A DNA stretch of 64,000 nucleotides from Alcanivorax sp. DG881 (GCF_000155615.1 NZ_DS989915.1:1894400-1958399), one strand, 5' to 3'. Shown: positions 8,163 to 17,571, counted from the first letter of the stretch. Notes: generated by a model not told the origin, from the sequence alone. Program-made: numbers and translations.

Positions 8163-9959
8163 TCATTCAGTTCTATTAGCTTCCCTCACATACATGCTTG
8201 CGGAAATGACATCATTACTCGATAAAAATTGCCCGAAATTCCGCTCACGACCCAGCTCATCATCAAAGCCCTGAACGCGGTCATAGGCCACCCGGCCGTT
8301 AATGATCGTGGCCGTCACGGCGTCATCGTTGCGCTTCACCAGGCGGTTCAGCGAGGTGCCTTCCAGCGGCGCCCAGGCAACGTCATCCAGCTCGTCGGTG
8401 AGGCCTTCCGGATTCACGATGACCACATCCGCCCGGCTGCCCTGGCGCAAGCTGCCGGCCTGCAAACCAAACCAGTCCGCCAGATCGGCGGTTACCGCAT
8501 TCACCCCTTCTGCCACACTCATAAAGGGCAACCCGGCTTCGTCCGCATCACGAACATATTTCAGTAACCGTAGCGGGAAGTTGTACTGGGCAATGGATTC
8601 CAGATGTGCGCCGGAATCGGCAAAACCCACATGGGTATACGGACTCGCCAGCAGCTTGTGCATGATCTCCGGCCGGTGATTACCGTAATTGGTTTTCCAG
8701 CGCAGATCATTGCGGTACTGCACCGCCAGATCGAAATAGGCATCCACCGCATCCTTGCCTTCAACCGCTCCGATTTCTTCAAAGTTTTTGCCAATTAACG
8801 ACGTGTCCGGGCAATCCACCACCCAGCAATCACTGAAGTCCCGGTGCCAGAGCCCCTTGGTGAACAAGGCGTTAACGTGCTTCTTGAACAGCTTGCGGAA
8901 GGCGGGATCATCCACCTTCGCGTACATGGCATCTTCATCCTTGTAGTCACGCAGCAACTCACCGGAGGAAAATTCTTCAAAGGCGTTCACATTCAAACCA
9001 CTGAGATACAACGTGAACGGTGCGGGCAATGTCTGCCAACGGAAGTTGCCCCGCAAAAAGCGGTTAGCCACGAAACCACTCAGCCGTGTCACCACGTTAA
9101 GCCAGGGGTTGGATTTGAGATCCAGGGCCGTAAGCATGGAGCACTTCATGGGGCGACGGAACAGGCCGTGGGCCTGCCACAGGAAGCGCACTACGTTGAC
9201 CTTCTTTACCGCGTCCGGGGCGCCCTGCATGACCGCATTTCGGCGACGCAGAATCCGGAACAACCGTTTGAATTCGTTCCAGCGTGCGTAGGTGGACGGC
9301 AAGGGCCGTGACCAGGCTCGATCTCCGTCTACCTTGTCCAGCCGGGTCGTCATCAGCGACATACCGACACAGCCGGCATCCAGCGCCTCTTCCAAGAGGG
9401 ATTCCATTTTCTGCAATTCCTGTTCGCTGGGTTTTGCCGGGGACGTGGCCCGCTCCAGCCCCATTACCGCCACACGAATATCGGAATGCCCCACAAAAGA
9501 ACCCACATTGGGCCCCAGCGGCTGCCGGTCATAAAACCCCCGGTAGCCGGCAGCGTCACGCCACGTTTTTTTCTCTTTCAGAATCGGCAGCACCGCTTCA
9601 CGGGGCACCGCTTCCACCCGGGTAAACAGATCCGAACAATCTTCCGGCTGGGCATTGATCATACTGATCGAGCAGGAACCGATCAGCACCGAAGTTACCC
9701 CGTGACGCACCGACTCTTTCAGTGACGGCGTGGCAATGACTTCCGCATCGTAATGGCTATGGGTTTCGATAAAGCCCGGCGTGACCCATTGCCCAGTGGC
9801 GTCATACACTTTGGGCGCCGCATGGTCAGGCAATGGAACATCACTGATGGTGACAACGCGCCCATCACGAATCCCCAGATGCCGGATACTGCCGTCCCGG
9901 CAACTGCCATCAAAGAACTGCCCATGATTGATCACAATGTCGTAAACGTATTGCTGCAT
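8163..9959 (-). CDS. N-acyl-D-amino-acid deacylase family amidohydrolase
   Basis: Metal-dependent amidohydrolase of 598 aa, probably cytoplasmic. The metal-binding HSHYDAEV motif follows WVTPGFIE. GHSDIRVAVMG and HVGFADSGAHLE correspond to later metal and substrate loops of the D-aminoacylase family. The C-terminal beta-sandwich carries GSRADVVIVNPEGL and IINGRVAYD. The start at 9959 (MQQYVYD) is favoured over an ATG 16 codons upstream, which would add a basic segment unlike the family. The substrate cannot be told from the sequence. Related proteins are annotated as acting on N-acyl-D-amino acids. Confidence 0.88.
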   Translation of the reverse strand: MQQYVYDIVINHGQFFDGSCRDGSIRHLGIRDGRVVTISDVPLPDHAAPKVYDATGQWVTPGFIETHSHYDAEVIATPSLKESVRHGVTSVLIGSCSISMINAQPEDCSDLFTRVEAVPREAVLPILKEKKTWRDAAGYRGFYDRQPLGPNVGSFVGHSDIRVAVMGLERATSPAKPSEQELQKMESLLEEALDAGCVGMSLMTTRLDKVDGDRAWSRPLPSTYARWNEFKRLFRILRRRNAVMQGAPDAVKKVNVVRFLWQAHGLFRRPMKCSMLTALDLKSNPWLNVVTRLSGFVANRFLRGNFRWQTLPAPFTLYLSGLNVNAFEEFSSGELLRDYKDEDAMYAKVDDPAFRKLFKKHVNALFTKGLWHRDFSDCWVVDCPDTSLIGKNFEEIGAVEGKDAVDAYFDLAVQYRNDLRWKTNYGNHRPEIMHKLLASPYTHVGFADSGAHLESIAQYNFPLRLLKYVRDADEAGLPFMSVAEGVNAVTADLADWFGLQAGSLRQGSRADVVIVNPEGLTDELDDVAWAPLEGTSLNRLVKRNDDAVTATIINGRVAYDRVQGFDDELGRERNFGQFLSSNDVISASMYVREANRTE

Positions 9960-10098
9960 GATGCCCCGCCGCGATGTTGTTGTTGGATGGCACGGAAAAT
10001 GGCGCACACGAACGCCAGCCTGTTAACAACCATAGAGCGGGCATTGGATCAGCACCCGGCCATTACGCGACAGGAATTGGTTAATCAGGGACAAGGCG

Positions 10099-11286
10099 TC
10101 AGGCTGTGGCCACTTCGAGCATGGCCGATGACCAGAATTCCACACGGTTGCGCCCGCGTTTCTTGGCCAGGTAAAGCGCATCATCGGCACGGGATACCAG
10201 CTGGGATTCCGTGGCCTGCTCTCCGGCAAGCGCAGTGACCACCCCGAAGCTGGCACTGACAGTGAGCGGCTCACCCACATCAAGCATCACCGGGGTGCCG
10301 ACCAGGGCAGCGCGGCACCGTTCGATCACTTTTTCTGCTCCCTCGTGGCCGGTATCGGGCAATACCAGTACAAACTCTTCGCCACCAATACGCCCTATGC
10401 GATCCGTTTCGCGCAAGCATTCACGCAGTAAGTTCGCCACTCGCACCAGCACGGTATCGCCGGCCGCATGGCCGTGACGGTCATTGATCTGTTTGAAATG
10501 ATCCAGGTCCATGACGCACACGGAAAGCGCTTCCCCGGTGCGCCGGGCACGAGCCATTTCATGGGCAAACTGGTCAAACAGGGCCCGCCTGTTCGACAGC
10601 CCCGTAAGCGGATCCTGCACGGCCATGGCGCGCACCTGGGCTTCACGGTATACCCAGCGGCGCAGCAGCAGGGACACCAGCGTCAGCACCCCCGCCACGA
10701 AGGGCACCGAAAAAGCAACGGTGCTGGCGATCCAGTAATAGGACAGGTAGCCCTTGGCCGCCGGATCGGTGCGGAAATACAGCGCGTAAATATCGTGACC
10801 TCGGGCCGCCAACCAGGACAACAGCAACACCATCACGGTGCTCACGGTGAAGCCCCAGACCACTGGACGGAAGCCAAACAGGATGAATCCCACCAGGGGT
10901 GAACCGAGCAGCACCATTCCCGTGATCGGGCTATACAGCCCGAACATCAGGCCCAGCAGCAGAAAGCTGACCCCAAAAAACTGCACAAAGCAGTGTACAA
11001 AAAGCGGCGATTGGCGCCGGACCTTACGTAATAATGAAGCCCAGAGAATGAGCAGCAGATAGCCGCTCAAATTGAATAACAGCACCCAGGAAAGCTGCCT
11101 GGCGCCGACCGGGGAGACGTACTGCGCACCGAAGTCAGTGTAAAACGCAGTGACCAGATGCCAGACCAGGTAGAAGGACATGTAGATGAACAGCAACACC
11201 GACAACAGCAGGCATTTGTCGATGTCCTTCCAGTCGAGCAACCGGTAAATCGCAGGGGATTTCGAAGCGACTTTTCGCATACGCAT
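10099..11286 (-). CDS. Membrane diguanylate cyclase (GGEEF)
   Basis: Makes cyclic di-GMP. The N-terminal 210 residues contain about six membrane spans with short loops and no recognised sensor domain. A GGDEF domain starts at DPLTGLSNRRAL. The active site reads GGEEF, the catalytically competent form. An RETD sequence sits five residues before it, matching the RxxD inhibitory I-site, so product feedback is expected. There is no EAL domain. Two ATGs two codons apart are both possible starts. Confidence 0.93.
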   Translation of the reverse strand: MRMRKVASKSPAIYRLLDWKDIDKCLLLSVLLFIYMSFYLVWHLVTAFYTDFGAQYVSPVGARQLSWVLLFNLSGYLLLILWASLLRKVRRQSPLFVHCFVQFFGVSFLLLGLMFGLYSPITGMVLLGSPLVGFILFGFRPVVWGFTVSTVMVLLLSWLAARGHDIYALYFRTDPAAKGYLSYYWIASTVAFSVPFVAGVLTLVSLLLRRWVYREAQVRAMAVQDPLTGLSNRRALFDQFAHEMARARRTGEALSVCVMDLDHFKQINDRHGHAAGDTVLVRVANLLRECLRETDRIGRIGGEEFVLVLPDTGHEGAEKVIERCRAALVGTPVMLDVGEPLTVSASFGVVTALAGEQATESQLVSRADDALYLAKKRGRNRVEFWSSAMLEVATA

Positions 11287-11527
11287 CTGTGACCTAATTC
11301 ACGCCTGTTTCGGAATTATGTCACCCTGCAAGCCACAGCGGAGCCAGCACGAACCACGCTGGTGCAGCCATTGCTACCAATGGTCGGAAAGCGGCGATAA
11401 TGTGAGCATCGCCATCGCATCCGAAACGTTATCGCGGCAGCGACGGAGTCATACGCCTTTTCCCTTTACCTCAACCGGGGTTGAGGCCGTACTCTCCCTT
11501 TTCCTGTTGATGAACCCGGAGCCTGTC

Positions 11528-12343
11528 ATGCCTGTTGATCTGGATGCCTACTGCCAACGCGTCGGTTACACCGGTGAACGCACGCCCACCCTGGCAACCC
11601 TGCGCGCCCTGCAGCAATGCCACCTGCTGCATATCACCTTTGAAAACCTGAACCCGCTGCTGGGCAAGCCGGTGCCTCTGGATCTGGCCAGCCTGGAACA
11701 CAAGCTGATTCATCAGGGCCGTGGCGGTTACTGCTTCGAGAACAACCTGCTGTTTATGGCGGTGCTGACGGCGCTTGGCTTTACCGTGCGGGGGATTACC
11801 GCCCGGGTCTACTGGAACCAACCGGAGGACGCACAGCCACCCCGCTCGCATATGTTGTTGCTGGTAACCATCGGGGATGAGGAATACTTGAGCGACGTAG
11901 GGTTTGGAGGCATGACACCGACAGCGCCATTAAGGCTGCACAGCCTGGCAGCCCAAAACACTTCGCTGGAGACGTTTCGTGTTCTTCCCCAGAGCGACCA
12001 TTTCCGTATTGAAGTGCAGCTGGGTAGCGTATGGCGACTGCTGTACCGGTTCGATCTGATGACACAATGGCCCATCGATTTCGACATGGCCAACTGGTAC
12101 GTGGCGTGCCACCCGGCGTCAAAATTCGTCAATAACCTGATTGCCGTGCGCACCGACGTAGACCGCCGCCACACACTCTTGAACGGGCTCTATACGGTAC
12201 GCTACCCGGACGGGCGCAGTGACAAGCAAAACATTACCGACCCACAGGCGATGGCTCGCCTGCTAGCCGATACCTTTCAGATTAATCTGCAAGGGCTGGA
12301 GCAAGACCTGCAAGCTGCGCTGACCGACAAGGCTTTGCTTTAA
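11528..12343 (+). CDS. Arylamine N-acetyltransferase
   Basis: Transfers acetyl groups from acetyl-CoA to arylamines, arylhydrazines or related substrates. The 271-aa product has the Cys-His-Asp triad: Cys69 in GRGGYCFENN, His108 in PRSHMLLLV and Asp123 in LSDVGFGG. The length fits bacterial NAT enzymes. The start at 11528 has GGAG 7 nt upstream. An in-frame ATG six codons earlier is possible. The 241-bp upstream region shows no recognisable regulatory site. Confidence 0.93.
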   Translation: MPVDLDAYCQRVGYTGERTPTLATLRALQQCHLLHITFENLNPLLGKPVPLDLASLEHKLIHQGRGGYCFENNLLFMAVLTALGFTVRGITARVYWNQPEDAQPPRSHMLLLVTIGDEEYLSDVGFGGMTPTAPLRLHSLAAQNTSLETFRVLPQSDHFRIEVQLGSVWRLLYRFDLMTQWPIDFDMANWYVACHPASKFVNNLIAVRTDVDRRHTLLNGLYTVRYPDGRSDKQNITDPQAMARLLADTFQINLQGLEQDLQAALTDKALL

Positions 12344-12390
12344 CCGGTGTCTCGCGCCCATATCAGGGCCGTGCCGGCAAGGCGAATTTT

Positions 12391-12504
12391 GCAGGTCGAG
12401 TTTACCCAAGGGCACAGAGAGGCGTAGCCGTAACCCGACATCTGCCCGAACCAATAGCGAAAACGGTTAATGTCGGATTACGCCATTAGGCTAATTCGAC
12501 CTAC
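12391..12504. repeat. Dispersed ATGTCGG...CGACCTAC repeat, copy 1
   Basis: Two inverted arms. The left arm 12391-12441 ends CGTAACCCGACAT. The right arm 12470-12504 begins ATGTCGGATTACGCC and ends CGACCTAC. The segment TTTACCCAAGGGC is shared with the copy near 24.5 kb. It resembles widespread intergenic repeats of gammaproteobacteria. Confidence 0.7.
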
Positions 12505-12527
12505 TCTCTGCGCTAGATTGAGGCAGC

Positions 12528-12743
12528 TCATTGCGAAAAAGTGTCCACAAATAACGCTTCCACCTTATCTCTCGCCCAGGGCGTTTTGCGCAGAAACTTC
12601 AGGCTGGATTTCACTGACGGATCGCTGATAAAGCAATTGATGCGGATGCGATCCCCCAGCTCTTCCCAGCCATAGTGTTCAACCAGACGCGTCACCACGG
12701 TTTCCAGGGTGACGCCATGCAACGGATTATTGGGTTGGCTCAT
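12528..12743 (-). CDS. VF530 family DNA-binding protein (DUF2132)
   Basis: 71-aa protein with the VF530 pattern: [22 protein letters not shown], then [21 protein letters not shown] and KVEALF (each part seen separately along the chain). The Vibrio homologue has a solved DNA-binding fold; its physiological role is unknown. The true ATG is one codon after an in-frame TTG. It follows the GST-like gene after 11 nt, so the two are probably cotranscribed. Confidence 0.9.
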   Translation of the reverse strand: MSQPNNPLHGVTLETVVTRLVEHYGWEELGDRIRINCFISDPSVKSSLKFLRKTPWARDKVEALFVDTFSQ

Positions 12744-12754
12744 CAATATTTCCG

Positions 12755-13675
12755 TCAGTCTGCTTTTGAAAGGACAAAACCATCGCGGGGAAAATGCACC
12801 TGAATCTGCCCCACCACGGCATCATCACGACGAACCACCAGCGTGCGATCATCGCAATAACACAGCTCACCGAACACCGGCTCACGGCCATAATCTGACG
12901 GTGCCACTCGCACGGCCTGACCCAGCAAAGGCGCCTGCTCCACCTGTTCGGGCAGGGCCCGCGGCGTAGCCTGGCGGGCAATCTCCAGCGCGTCATCCGC
13001 ACTGATATCCTTGCGTGTGCCCTGCCCGAAGGCCTGCATGCGGTTCATCCAGGCCTCCACTTTCGGATGGCTACCCGCAATGCTTCGCCCGGCCAGATCA
13101 CGGCGAAACCAGAGGCTGTGGTAGGCGGAAAAGTCACCGGCATTGGGCGCATCGCCAAACAGGAAATTCCCGGTCAGCAGGGTTTCCATATGATCCAGAT
13201 GCGCGGCCACCTTGCGACGCATTTCGCGGGGGCTGTCGGCTTTCACTTTCGACTTGCTGCCCATCTTGATCCGGTCCAGCAACAAGCGCCCCAGATCCAG
13301 CAACGACGACTCTTTCAGCACCCGGCGCAACAGGGTGAAATTCCCCGCCGTGACAATGGAGGCCAGGAAAATCTCCAGGTCCACCTCACGGACGAAGGCC
13401 TGCACCTCTTCACTGCAATTCTCCACCACCAGCTCGGGTTTGTTGCCCAGCCGGGCAATTTCGCGGCTGAGGGTGCGGGTATCACAAAAAACATCAGCGC
13501 CAATCTGCGCCACCGGAATTTTCCGGTAGCCGCTGGCCAGCGGCGCCAACTTGGGGCGCGGCGGCATTTCCGCCACGGTGACCGACTGCCATTGCAAGCC
13601 GGCATACCCCAGCATGGCACGGGCTTTCTCGGAAAACGGGGACAGCGTGTAGTGGTGCAGAATCAGTTCTGACAT
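12755..13675 (-). CDS. Glutathione S-transferase-like protein
   Basis: 306-aa cytoplasmic GST-fold protein. The N-terminal thioredoxin-like half has [16 protein letters not shown] and [18 protein letters not shown], where the usual glutathione-binding P and ESxxI-type elements are partly altered. The C-terminal helical half has [18 protein letters not shown]. An extra C-terminal segment of about 70 aa follows, longer than classical GSTs. The start at 13675 gives MSELILHHY, the normal beginning of the fold. The substrate is unknown. The adjacent VF530 gene probably shares its transcript. Confidence 0.87.
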   Translation of the reverse strand: MSELILHHYTLSPFSEKARAMLGYAGLQWQSVTVAEMPPRPKLAPLASGYRKIPVAQIGADVFCDTRTLSREIARLGNKPELVVENCSEEVQAFVREVDLEIFLASIVTAGNFTLLRRVLKESSLLDLGRLLLDRIKMGSKSKVKADSPREMRRKVAAHLDHMETLLTGNFLFGDAPNAGDFSAYHSLWFRRDLAGRSIAGSHPKVEAWMNRMQAFGQGTRKDISADDALEIARQATPRALPEQVEQAPLLGQAVRVAPSDYGREPVFGELCYCDDRTLVVRRDDAVVGQIQVHFPRDGFVLSKAD

Positions 13676-13831
13676 GAAAGCATCCTGAATTAAGTGATCC
13701 GTATGGCGGCAAGCCTCATATCCCCGCGCGACAAGGTCAAGCATCCATTGCCCTACCCCTGCGTTGGCAACCCTGTAATATACGCAACTCTTTGCTCTTT
13801 GCGCCCCTCACTGCCGACGGACCTGCAGATA

Positions 13832-14854
13832 ATGAAATGGATTTACCGTTTACTGATTGCCACCTTTATTGCCCTGGTTGTGGGGGGCGCCATCTCTACC
13901 GCCCAGGACCACTGGCGCATGCATCAGGACGCCATGGTCCGCATGCAGGAAAACCTGCTCAAGCAACAACAAAAGCAGCAGGAACTCAGCGACCGCATTG
14001 CGCAGACCCGGACCAAACCCACCCTCAGTGACCACGACCGCTGGTTGATTACCCACCTGGAAAAGACCCGCGCCGGCCTGGACAAGATACTGGTCACCCA
14101 GCAGTCCGGCGTTTCCCGGCTGCAACGCAGCTTCTTGCGCACCTGGATCGGCAACCTGGTGCTGTTCATTGCACTGGCCGGCCTGGGGCTAGGCATTGTC
14201 ACTCGCTCCGGGAATGCCCTGAACAAGGAAGAGCAGCGCTGGCTGGCCAGCCGCCCGGAGGACATTCCCTCACTCAGGCTGGATCCCGGCGCGCACCGCA
14301 ACGTGACGGCCCCTACCCGTAACGCCAGCAACTTTGTGACCGGGCGCATCCGGGCCGTGAAGGCCGACCGGCTACAGGTAAAGCGCAGCGGCATACTCAG
14401 CGCCATGGGGTTGAGCTTTATCATCGCACCACAAGGCGGGCTGATCGTAGAGCTGTATTTTCTCTACGACGCGCTGATGGTTGCCCATACTCCGTTTCAG
14501 CAACTGGAATGGGGCGGCATGATGCAAAGCCTGATGCTGTCGATCCCGTTCACCCTGGTAGGCCTCTACCTGCTGGCATCCAGTACCAGCCAGGCCAGCA
14601 TCGATCGTCGCGAACAGGTCATCACGCTGCCCGAGGGCCCCCGGACCATTGCGTTCAGGGAAGTGGAATCCATTCAGCTCAACCAGATACTAAGCACCGG
14701 CGAGCGCAGCTACCTGAACAGCCAGATTCAGTTAAACCTGAATAACGGCGAGGTCCTGTCATTGCTCAGCCATGGCGGCAAGGAGCAGATCTATGTGGAC
14801 CTGATCCGCACCGCCCTGTTCATGGACAAACCCGCGGTGCTGCCGCAACGCTAG
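13832..14854 (+). CDS. Inner-membrane protein of unknown function
   Basis: 340 aa. A membrane segment at residues 5-21 is followed by a coiled-coil-like stretch rich in Gln, Arg and Lys (about 25-95). A second span lies near 110-128, two more lie in the middle, and a soluble C-terminal part (about 250-340) includes REQVITLPEGPRTIAFREVE. I do not recognise a family. Its TAG stop codon forms the first bases of the operator that controls the following nemR-like gene, so the two units abut. Confidence 0.85.
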   Translation: MKWIYRLLIATFIALVVGGAISTAQDHWRMHQDAMVRMQENLLKQQQKQQELSDRIAQTRTKPTLSDHDRWLITHLEKTRAGLDKILVTQQSGVSRLQRSFLRTWIGNLVLFIALAGLGLGIVTRSGNALNKEEQRWLASRPEDIPSLRLDPGAHRNVTAPTRNASNFVTGRIRAVKADRLQVKRSGILSAMGLSFIIAPQGGLIVELYFLYDALMVAHTPFQQLEWGGMMQSLMLSIPFTLVGLYLLASSTSQASIDRREQVITLPEGPRTIAFREVESIQLNQILSTGERSYLNSQIQLNLNNGEVLSLLSHGGKEQIYVDLIRTALFMDKPAVLPQR

Positions 14855-14866
14855 ACGACCGGTCTA
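14852..14866. promoter_or_regulatory. NemR-type operator, copy 1
   Basis: TAGACGACCGGTCTA is an imperfect palindrome with outer half sites TAGAC and GTCTA. It lies 22 bp before the nemR-like start and overlaps the stop codon of the upstream gene. An identical 15-mer precedes yqhD. NemR of E. coli binds a related TAGACC-type palindrome. Confidence 0.8.
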
Positions 14867-14888
14867 ATCAAGTGTTAGAGTGCCGCCC

Positions 14889-15497
14889 ATGAACACACAA
14901 ACCGCCATCGATCAGCCAGACAAACACCTCGACACCCGCCAGCACCTGCTGGATACGGGTCGCGATATTCTGGCTGCCCGCGGTTTCAGCTCCGTCGGCT
15001 TGAGCGCCATCCTGCAAGCGGCCGGCGTGCCGAAGGGCTCGTTCTACCACTACTTTCAGTCCAAAGAGCAATTTGGCCAGGCGTTGCTGGAAGATTATTT
15101 TGCCAGCTACGTACAAGACCTGGATGCCCGCTTCGCCGATGACGGCACCCCGGCCATCAGTCGGCTGATGCAGTACTGGCAGGACTGGCAGGAAAACTAC
15201 TGCGGCCCCGCCGGCCTGCGCGATTGCCTGGTGGTCAAACTGAGCGCCGAAGTGGCCGACCTGTCCGAAGCCATGCGCATCACCCTGCGTGATGGTACCG
15301 AGCAAGTCATGGCGCGCATTGCCAACTGCATCGACGCCGCCATTGCCGATGGCTCCCTGCATCCGCAGCCAGCCCAGCAGACCGCCGGCAACCTGTACCA
15401 GCTATGGCTGGGCGCCAGCCTGCTGACCAAGCTGCACCGCAATACGCAGCCCATGAATCAGGCCATGACGCTGACCCAGAGCATGCTCGCACGCTGA
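14889..15497 (+). CDS. nemR: TetR-family electrophile-sensing repressor (NemR-like)
   Basis: 202-aa repressor. The N-terminal helix-turn-helix ends in VPKGSFYHYFQSKEQFG, near-identical to NemR. CLVVKLSAEVADLSEAMR matches the NemR ligand domain. Two cysteines, Cys105 and Cys113, have the same 8-residue spacing as the redox-active Cys98 and Cys106 of E. coli NemR, so sensing of reactive electrophiles or hypochlorite is likely. It heads a unit with yqhD and a DJ-1 gene. A copy of the operator lies before it (autoregulation) and another before yqhD. The ATG at 14889 is chosen over an upstream GTG. Confidence 0.88.
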   Translation: MNTQTAIDQPDKHLDTRQHLLDTGRDILAARGFSSVGLSAILQAAGVPKGSFYHYFQSKEQFGQALLEDYFASYVQDLDARFADDGTPAISRLMQYWQDWQENYCGPAGLRDCLVVKLSAEVADLSEAMRITLRDGTEQVMARIANCIDAAIADGSLHPQPAQQTAGNLYQLWLGASLLTKLHRNTQPMNQAMTLTQSMLAR

Positions 15498-15520
15498 CAC
15501 AACCACACTGAATACAACTG

Positions 15521-15546
15521 TGCCCGCTATTAAGCGGGCTTTTTTA
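15521..15546 (+). terminator. Intrinsic terminator after nemR
   Basis: A 7-bp stem GCCCGCT/AGCGGGC has a 4-nt loop followed by seven T residues. It separates the repressor transcript from yqhD, which has its own operator-promoter. Confidence 0.9.
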
Positions 15547-15557
15547 CCCATCAACTC

Positions 15558-15572
15558 TAGACGACCGGTCTA
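15558..15572. promoter_or_regulatory. NemR-type operator, copy 2
   Basis: This is an identical 15-mer, TAGACGACCGGTCTA, to the one before the repressor gene. It is placed 50 bp before yqhD and just after the terminator of the repressor gene. It probably overlaps the yqhD promoter. Confidence 0.8.
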
Positions 15573-15622
15573 TTTAAAAACCATCCACCGAATCAAGAGC
15601 CATCAATCAAGGATACCGCTCC

Positions 15623-16780
15623 ATGAACAACTTCGATTTCTACAACCCCACCCGCATTGCCTTCGGCGAAGGGAAAATTGCCGCTCTCGACACCCTGGTG
15701 CCCGCCGACGCCAAGGTCCTGATTCTGTTTGGCGGCGAGAGCGCCCGCCGCACCGGCACCCTGGGCGAAGTAGAAGCCGCACTGGGTAACCGCCAGGTAC
15801 AATTGTTTGGCGGCATTGAACCCAACCCCAGCTTTGAAACCTTGATGGAAGCGGTAACCGTGGTGCAGCGCGACGGCATCGATTACCTGCTGGCAGTCGG
15901 TGGCGGATCCGTCATCGACGGCACCAAGTTTGTCGCTGCGGCCTCCGTATTCGACGGCGATGCCTGGGACATCCTGCTCAAGGGCGGCACCAATATTCAC
16001 CGTGCACTGCCATTCGGTTCGGTCCTGACCTTGCCCGCCACCGGCTCGGAAATGAACAAGGGCGCCGTGGTCACACGCAAGTCCCTGCAAGCCAAACTGC
16101 CGTTCCACAGTGAGCATGTGTTCCCGCAATTTTCCGTACTGGATCCCACCAAAAGCTTCACCCTGCCCCCCCGGCAGGTCGCAAACGGCGTGGTCGATGC
16201 CTTCGTTCATATTGTCGAGCAGTACCTGACTTACCCGGCCAGTGCCCCGGTACAGGACCGCTTCGCGGAAGGCTTGCTGCAAACCCTGATCGACATCGGT
16301 CCGCAGGCCCTGAGCGACCCGGAAAACTATTCGGTGCGCGCTGATCTGATGTGGGTCGCCACTCTGGCGCTCAATGGCCTGATTGGTGCCGGCGTTCCCC
16401 AGGACTGGGCCACGCACATGCTGGGCCATGAACTCACTGCCCTGCATGGCCTGGACCATGCGCAGACCCTGGCCATTGTGCTCCCTGCCATGCTGACAGA
16501 ACGCAAGGATGCCAAGCACGGCAAGCTGGTGCAGTACGCACAACGGGTCTGGTCTATCCATGAAGGCAGCGAGTCAGAGCAGGCCGAGGCAGCGATTGAA
16601 AAAACCCGCGCCTTCTTCGAAAGCCTGGGCGTAAAGACCCGCCTCGGGGATTACCAATTGGCTGAAGAACATATCGAACCGCTGATCAAGAGCCTCGAGG
16701 AACATGGTATGACCGCGCTAGGCGAACACAACGACGTCACCCCCGACGTATGCCGGCGGGTGCTGCACGCCAGCCTCTAA
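15623..16780 (+). CDS. yqhD: NADPH-dependent aldehyde reductase YqhD
   Basis: Iron/zinc-containing alcohol dehydrogenase that reduces a broad range of short aldehydes with NADPH. The 385-aa protein aligns with E. coli YqhD almost end to end: MNNF at the start, GGIEPNPSFETLM, LAVGGGSVIDGTKF for NADPH, VLTLPATGSE, and the metal ligands in DAFVHIVEQ and GHELTALHGLDHAQT. A NemR-type operator lies upstream and a DJ-1 gene follows. This places it in electrophile and aldehyde detoxification. Confidence 0.95.
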   Translation: MNNFDFYNPTRIAFGEGKIAALDTLVPADAKVLILFGGESARRTGTLGEVEAALGNRQVQLFGGIEPNPSFETLMEAVTVVQRDGIDYLLAVGGGSVIDGTKFVAAASVFDGDAWDILLKGGTNIHRALPFGSVLTLPATGSEMNKGAVVTRKSLQAKLPFHSEHVFPQFSVLDPTKSFTLPPRQVANGVVDAFVHIVEQYLTYPASAPVQDRFAEGLLQTLIDIGPQALSDPENYSVRADLMWVATLALNGLIGAGVPQDWATHMLGHELTALHGLDHAQTLAIVLPAMLTERKDAKHGKLVQYAQRVWSIHEGSESEQAEAAIEKTRAFFESLGVKTRLGDYQLAEEHIEPLIKSLEEHGMTALGEHNDVTPDVCRRVLHASL

Positions 16781-16801
16781 CCACCCCACTCTTGCACAAC
16801 C

Positions 16802-16821
16802 CCACCCCGGCTTCGGGGTGG
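16802..16821 (+). other. Intergenic hairpin in the yqhD-DJ-1 unit
   Basis: An 8-bp stem CCACCCCG/CGGGGTGG with a GCTT loop, but no T tract. It may be an RNA processing or stability element between yqhD and the following gene. A full terminator is unlikely. Confidence 0.5.
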
Positions 16822-16850
16822 CACTGAGATGAAACTGACGGAGAGCAACC

Positions 16851-17525
16851 ATGAATATTCTGATGATTCTCACCTCCCACGACCAACTGGGCGACACCGG
16901 CCACAAAACCGGTTTCTGGCTGGAAGAATTTGCCGCGCCTTACTATGTTTTCAAGGATGCTGGCGCACAGATCACCCTCGCCTCCCCCAAAGGCGGCCAG
17001 CCGCCACTGGATCCCAAAAGTGACTCACCGGAGGCACAAACCGCTGCCACCGGTCGCTTCAATCAAGATGACGATGCCAAAGCTGCCCTGGCCAACACCC
17101 GGCCCCTGGCCCAGGTGGATACCCAGGCGTTTGATGCCGTCTTCTATCCCGGCGGCCATGGCCCGCTCTGGGACCTGGCCGAAGATGCCCACTCCATTGC
17201 CTTGATTGAAGCCTTCAACAACAGCGGCAAACCCATCGGCGCTGTCTGCCATGCCCCCGCCGTATTTCGTCACACTCGCCATAACGGCGAACCGCTGGTC
17301 AAAGGCCGTGCCGTCACCGGTTTCACCAATGGCGAGGAAGACGGTGTGCAGCTCACCGATATCGTTCCCTTTCTGGTGGAAGACATGCTCAAGGCCAATG
17401 GCGGCGTCTATGAAAAAGGCGACGACTGGGCCAGCCATGTGGTCACCGATGGCAATCTGGTGACCGGGCAGAACCCGGCCTCATCGGAAGCCGGAGCAAA
17501 AGCCCTGCTGAAACTGCTGGCGTAA
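16851..17525 (+). CDS. DJ-1/PfpI family protein (HchA/glyoxalase III-like)
   Basis: 224-aa protein with the DJ-1/PfpI fold. The nucleophile is Cys133 in GAVCHAPAV, the acidic partner is in GFWLEEFAAPYY, and FYPGGHGPLWDL precedes the elbow. It belongs to the Hsp31-like branch with a short cap. Members degrade methylglyoxal or repair glycated groups. Its place behind a nemR-like repressor and yqhD fits dicarbonyl detoxification. It is probably cotranscribed with yqhD (70-bp gap containing a hairpin) and is closed by a strong terminator. Confidence 0.92.
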   Translation: MNILMILTSHDQLGDTGHKTGFWLEEFAAPYYVFKDAGAQITLASPKGGQPPLDPKSDSPEAQTAATGRFNQDDDAKAALANTRPLAQVDTQAFDAVFYPGGHGPLWDLAEDAHSIALIEAFNNSGKPIGAVCHAPAVFRHTRHNGEPLVKGRAVTGFTNGEEDGVQLTDIVPFLVEDMLKANGGVYEKGDDWASHVVTDGNLVTGQNPASSEAGAKALLKLLA

Positions 17526-17534
17526 CGGAACAAT

Positions 17535-17562
17535 AAAAAGGGCGCCTATATGCGCCCTTTTT
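17535..17562 (+). terminator. Intrinsic terminator after the DJ-1 gene
   Basis: An 11-bp stem AAAAAGGGCGC/GCGCCCTTTTT with a 6-nt loop, 10 bp after the stop codon. Confidence 0.92.
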
Positions 17563-17571
17563 TATTATTCA

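Noticed and set aside
15593-16561. A 322-codon frame on the minus strand
   Set aside because: It is antisense to yqhD, which aligns with the E. coli enzyme along its full length.
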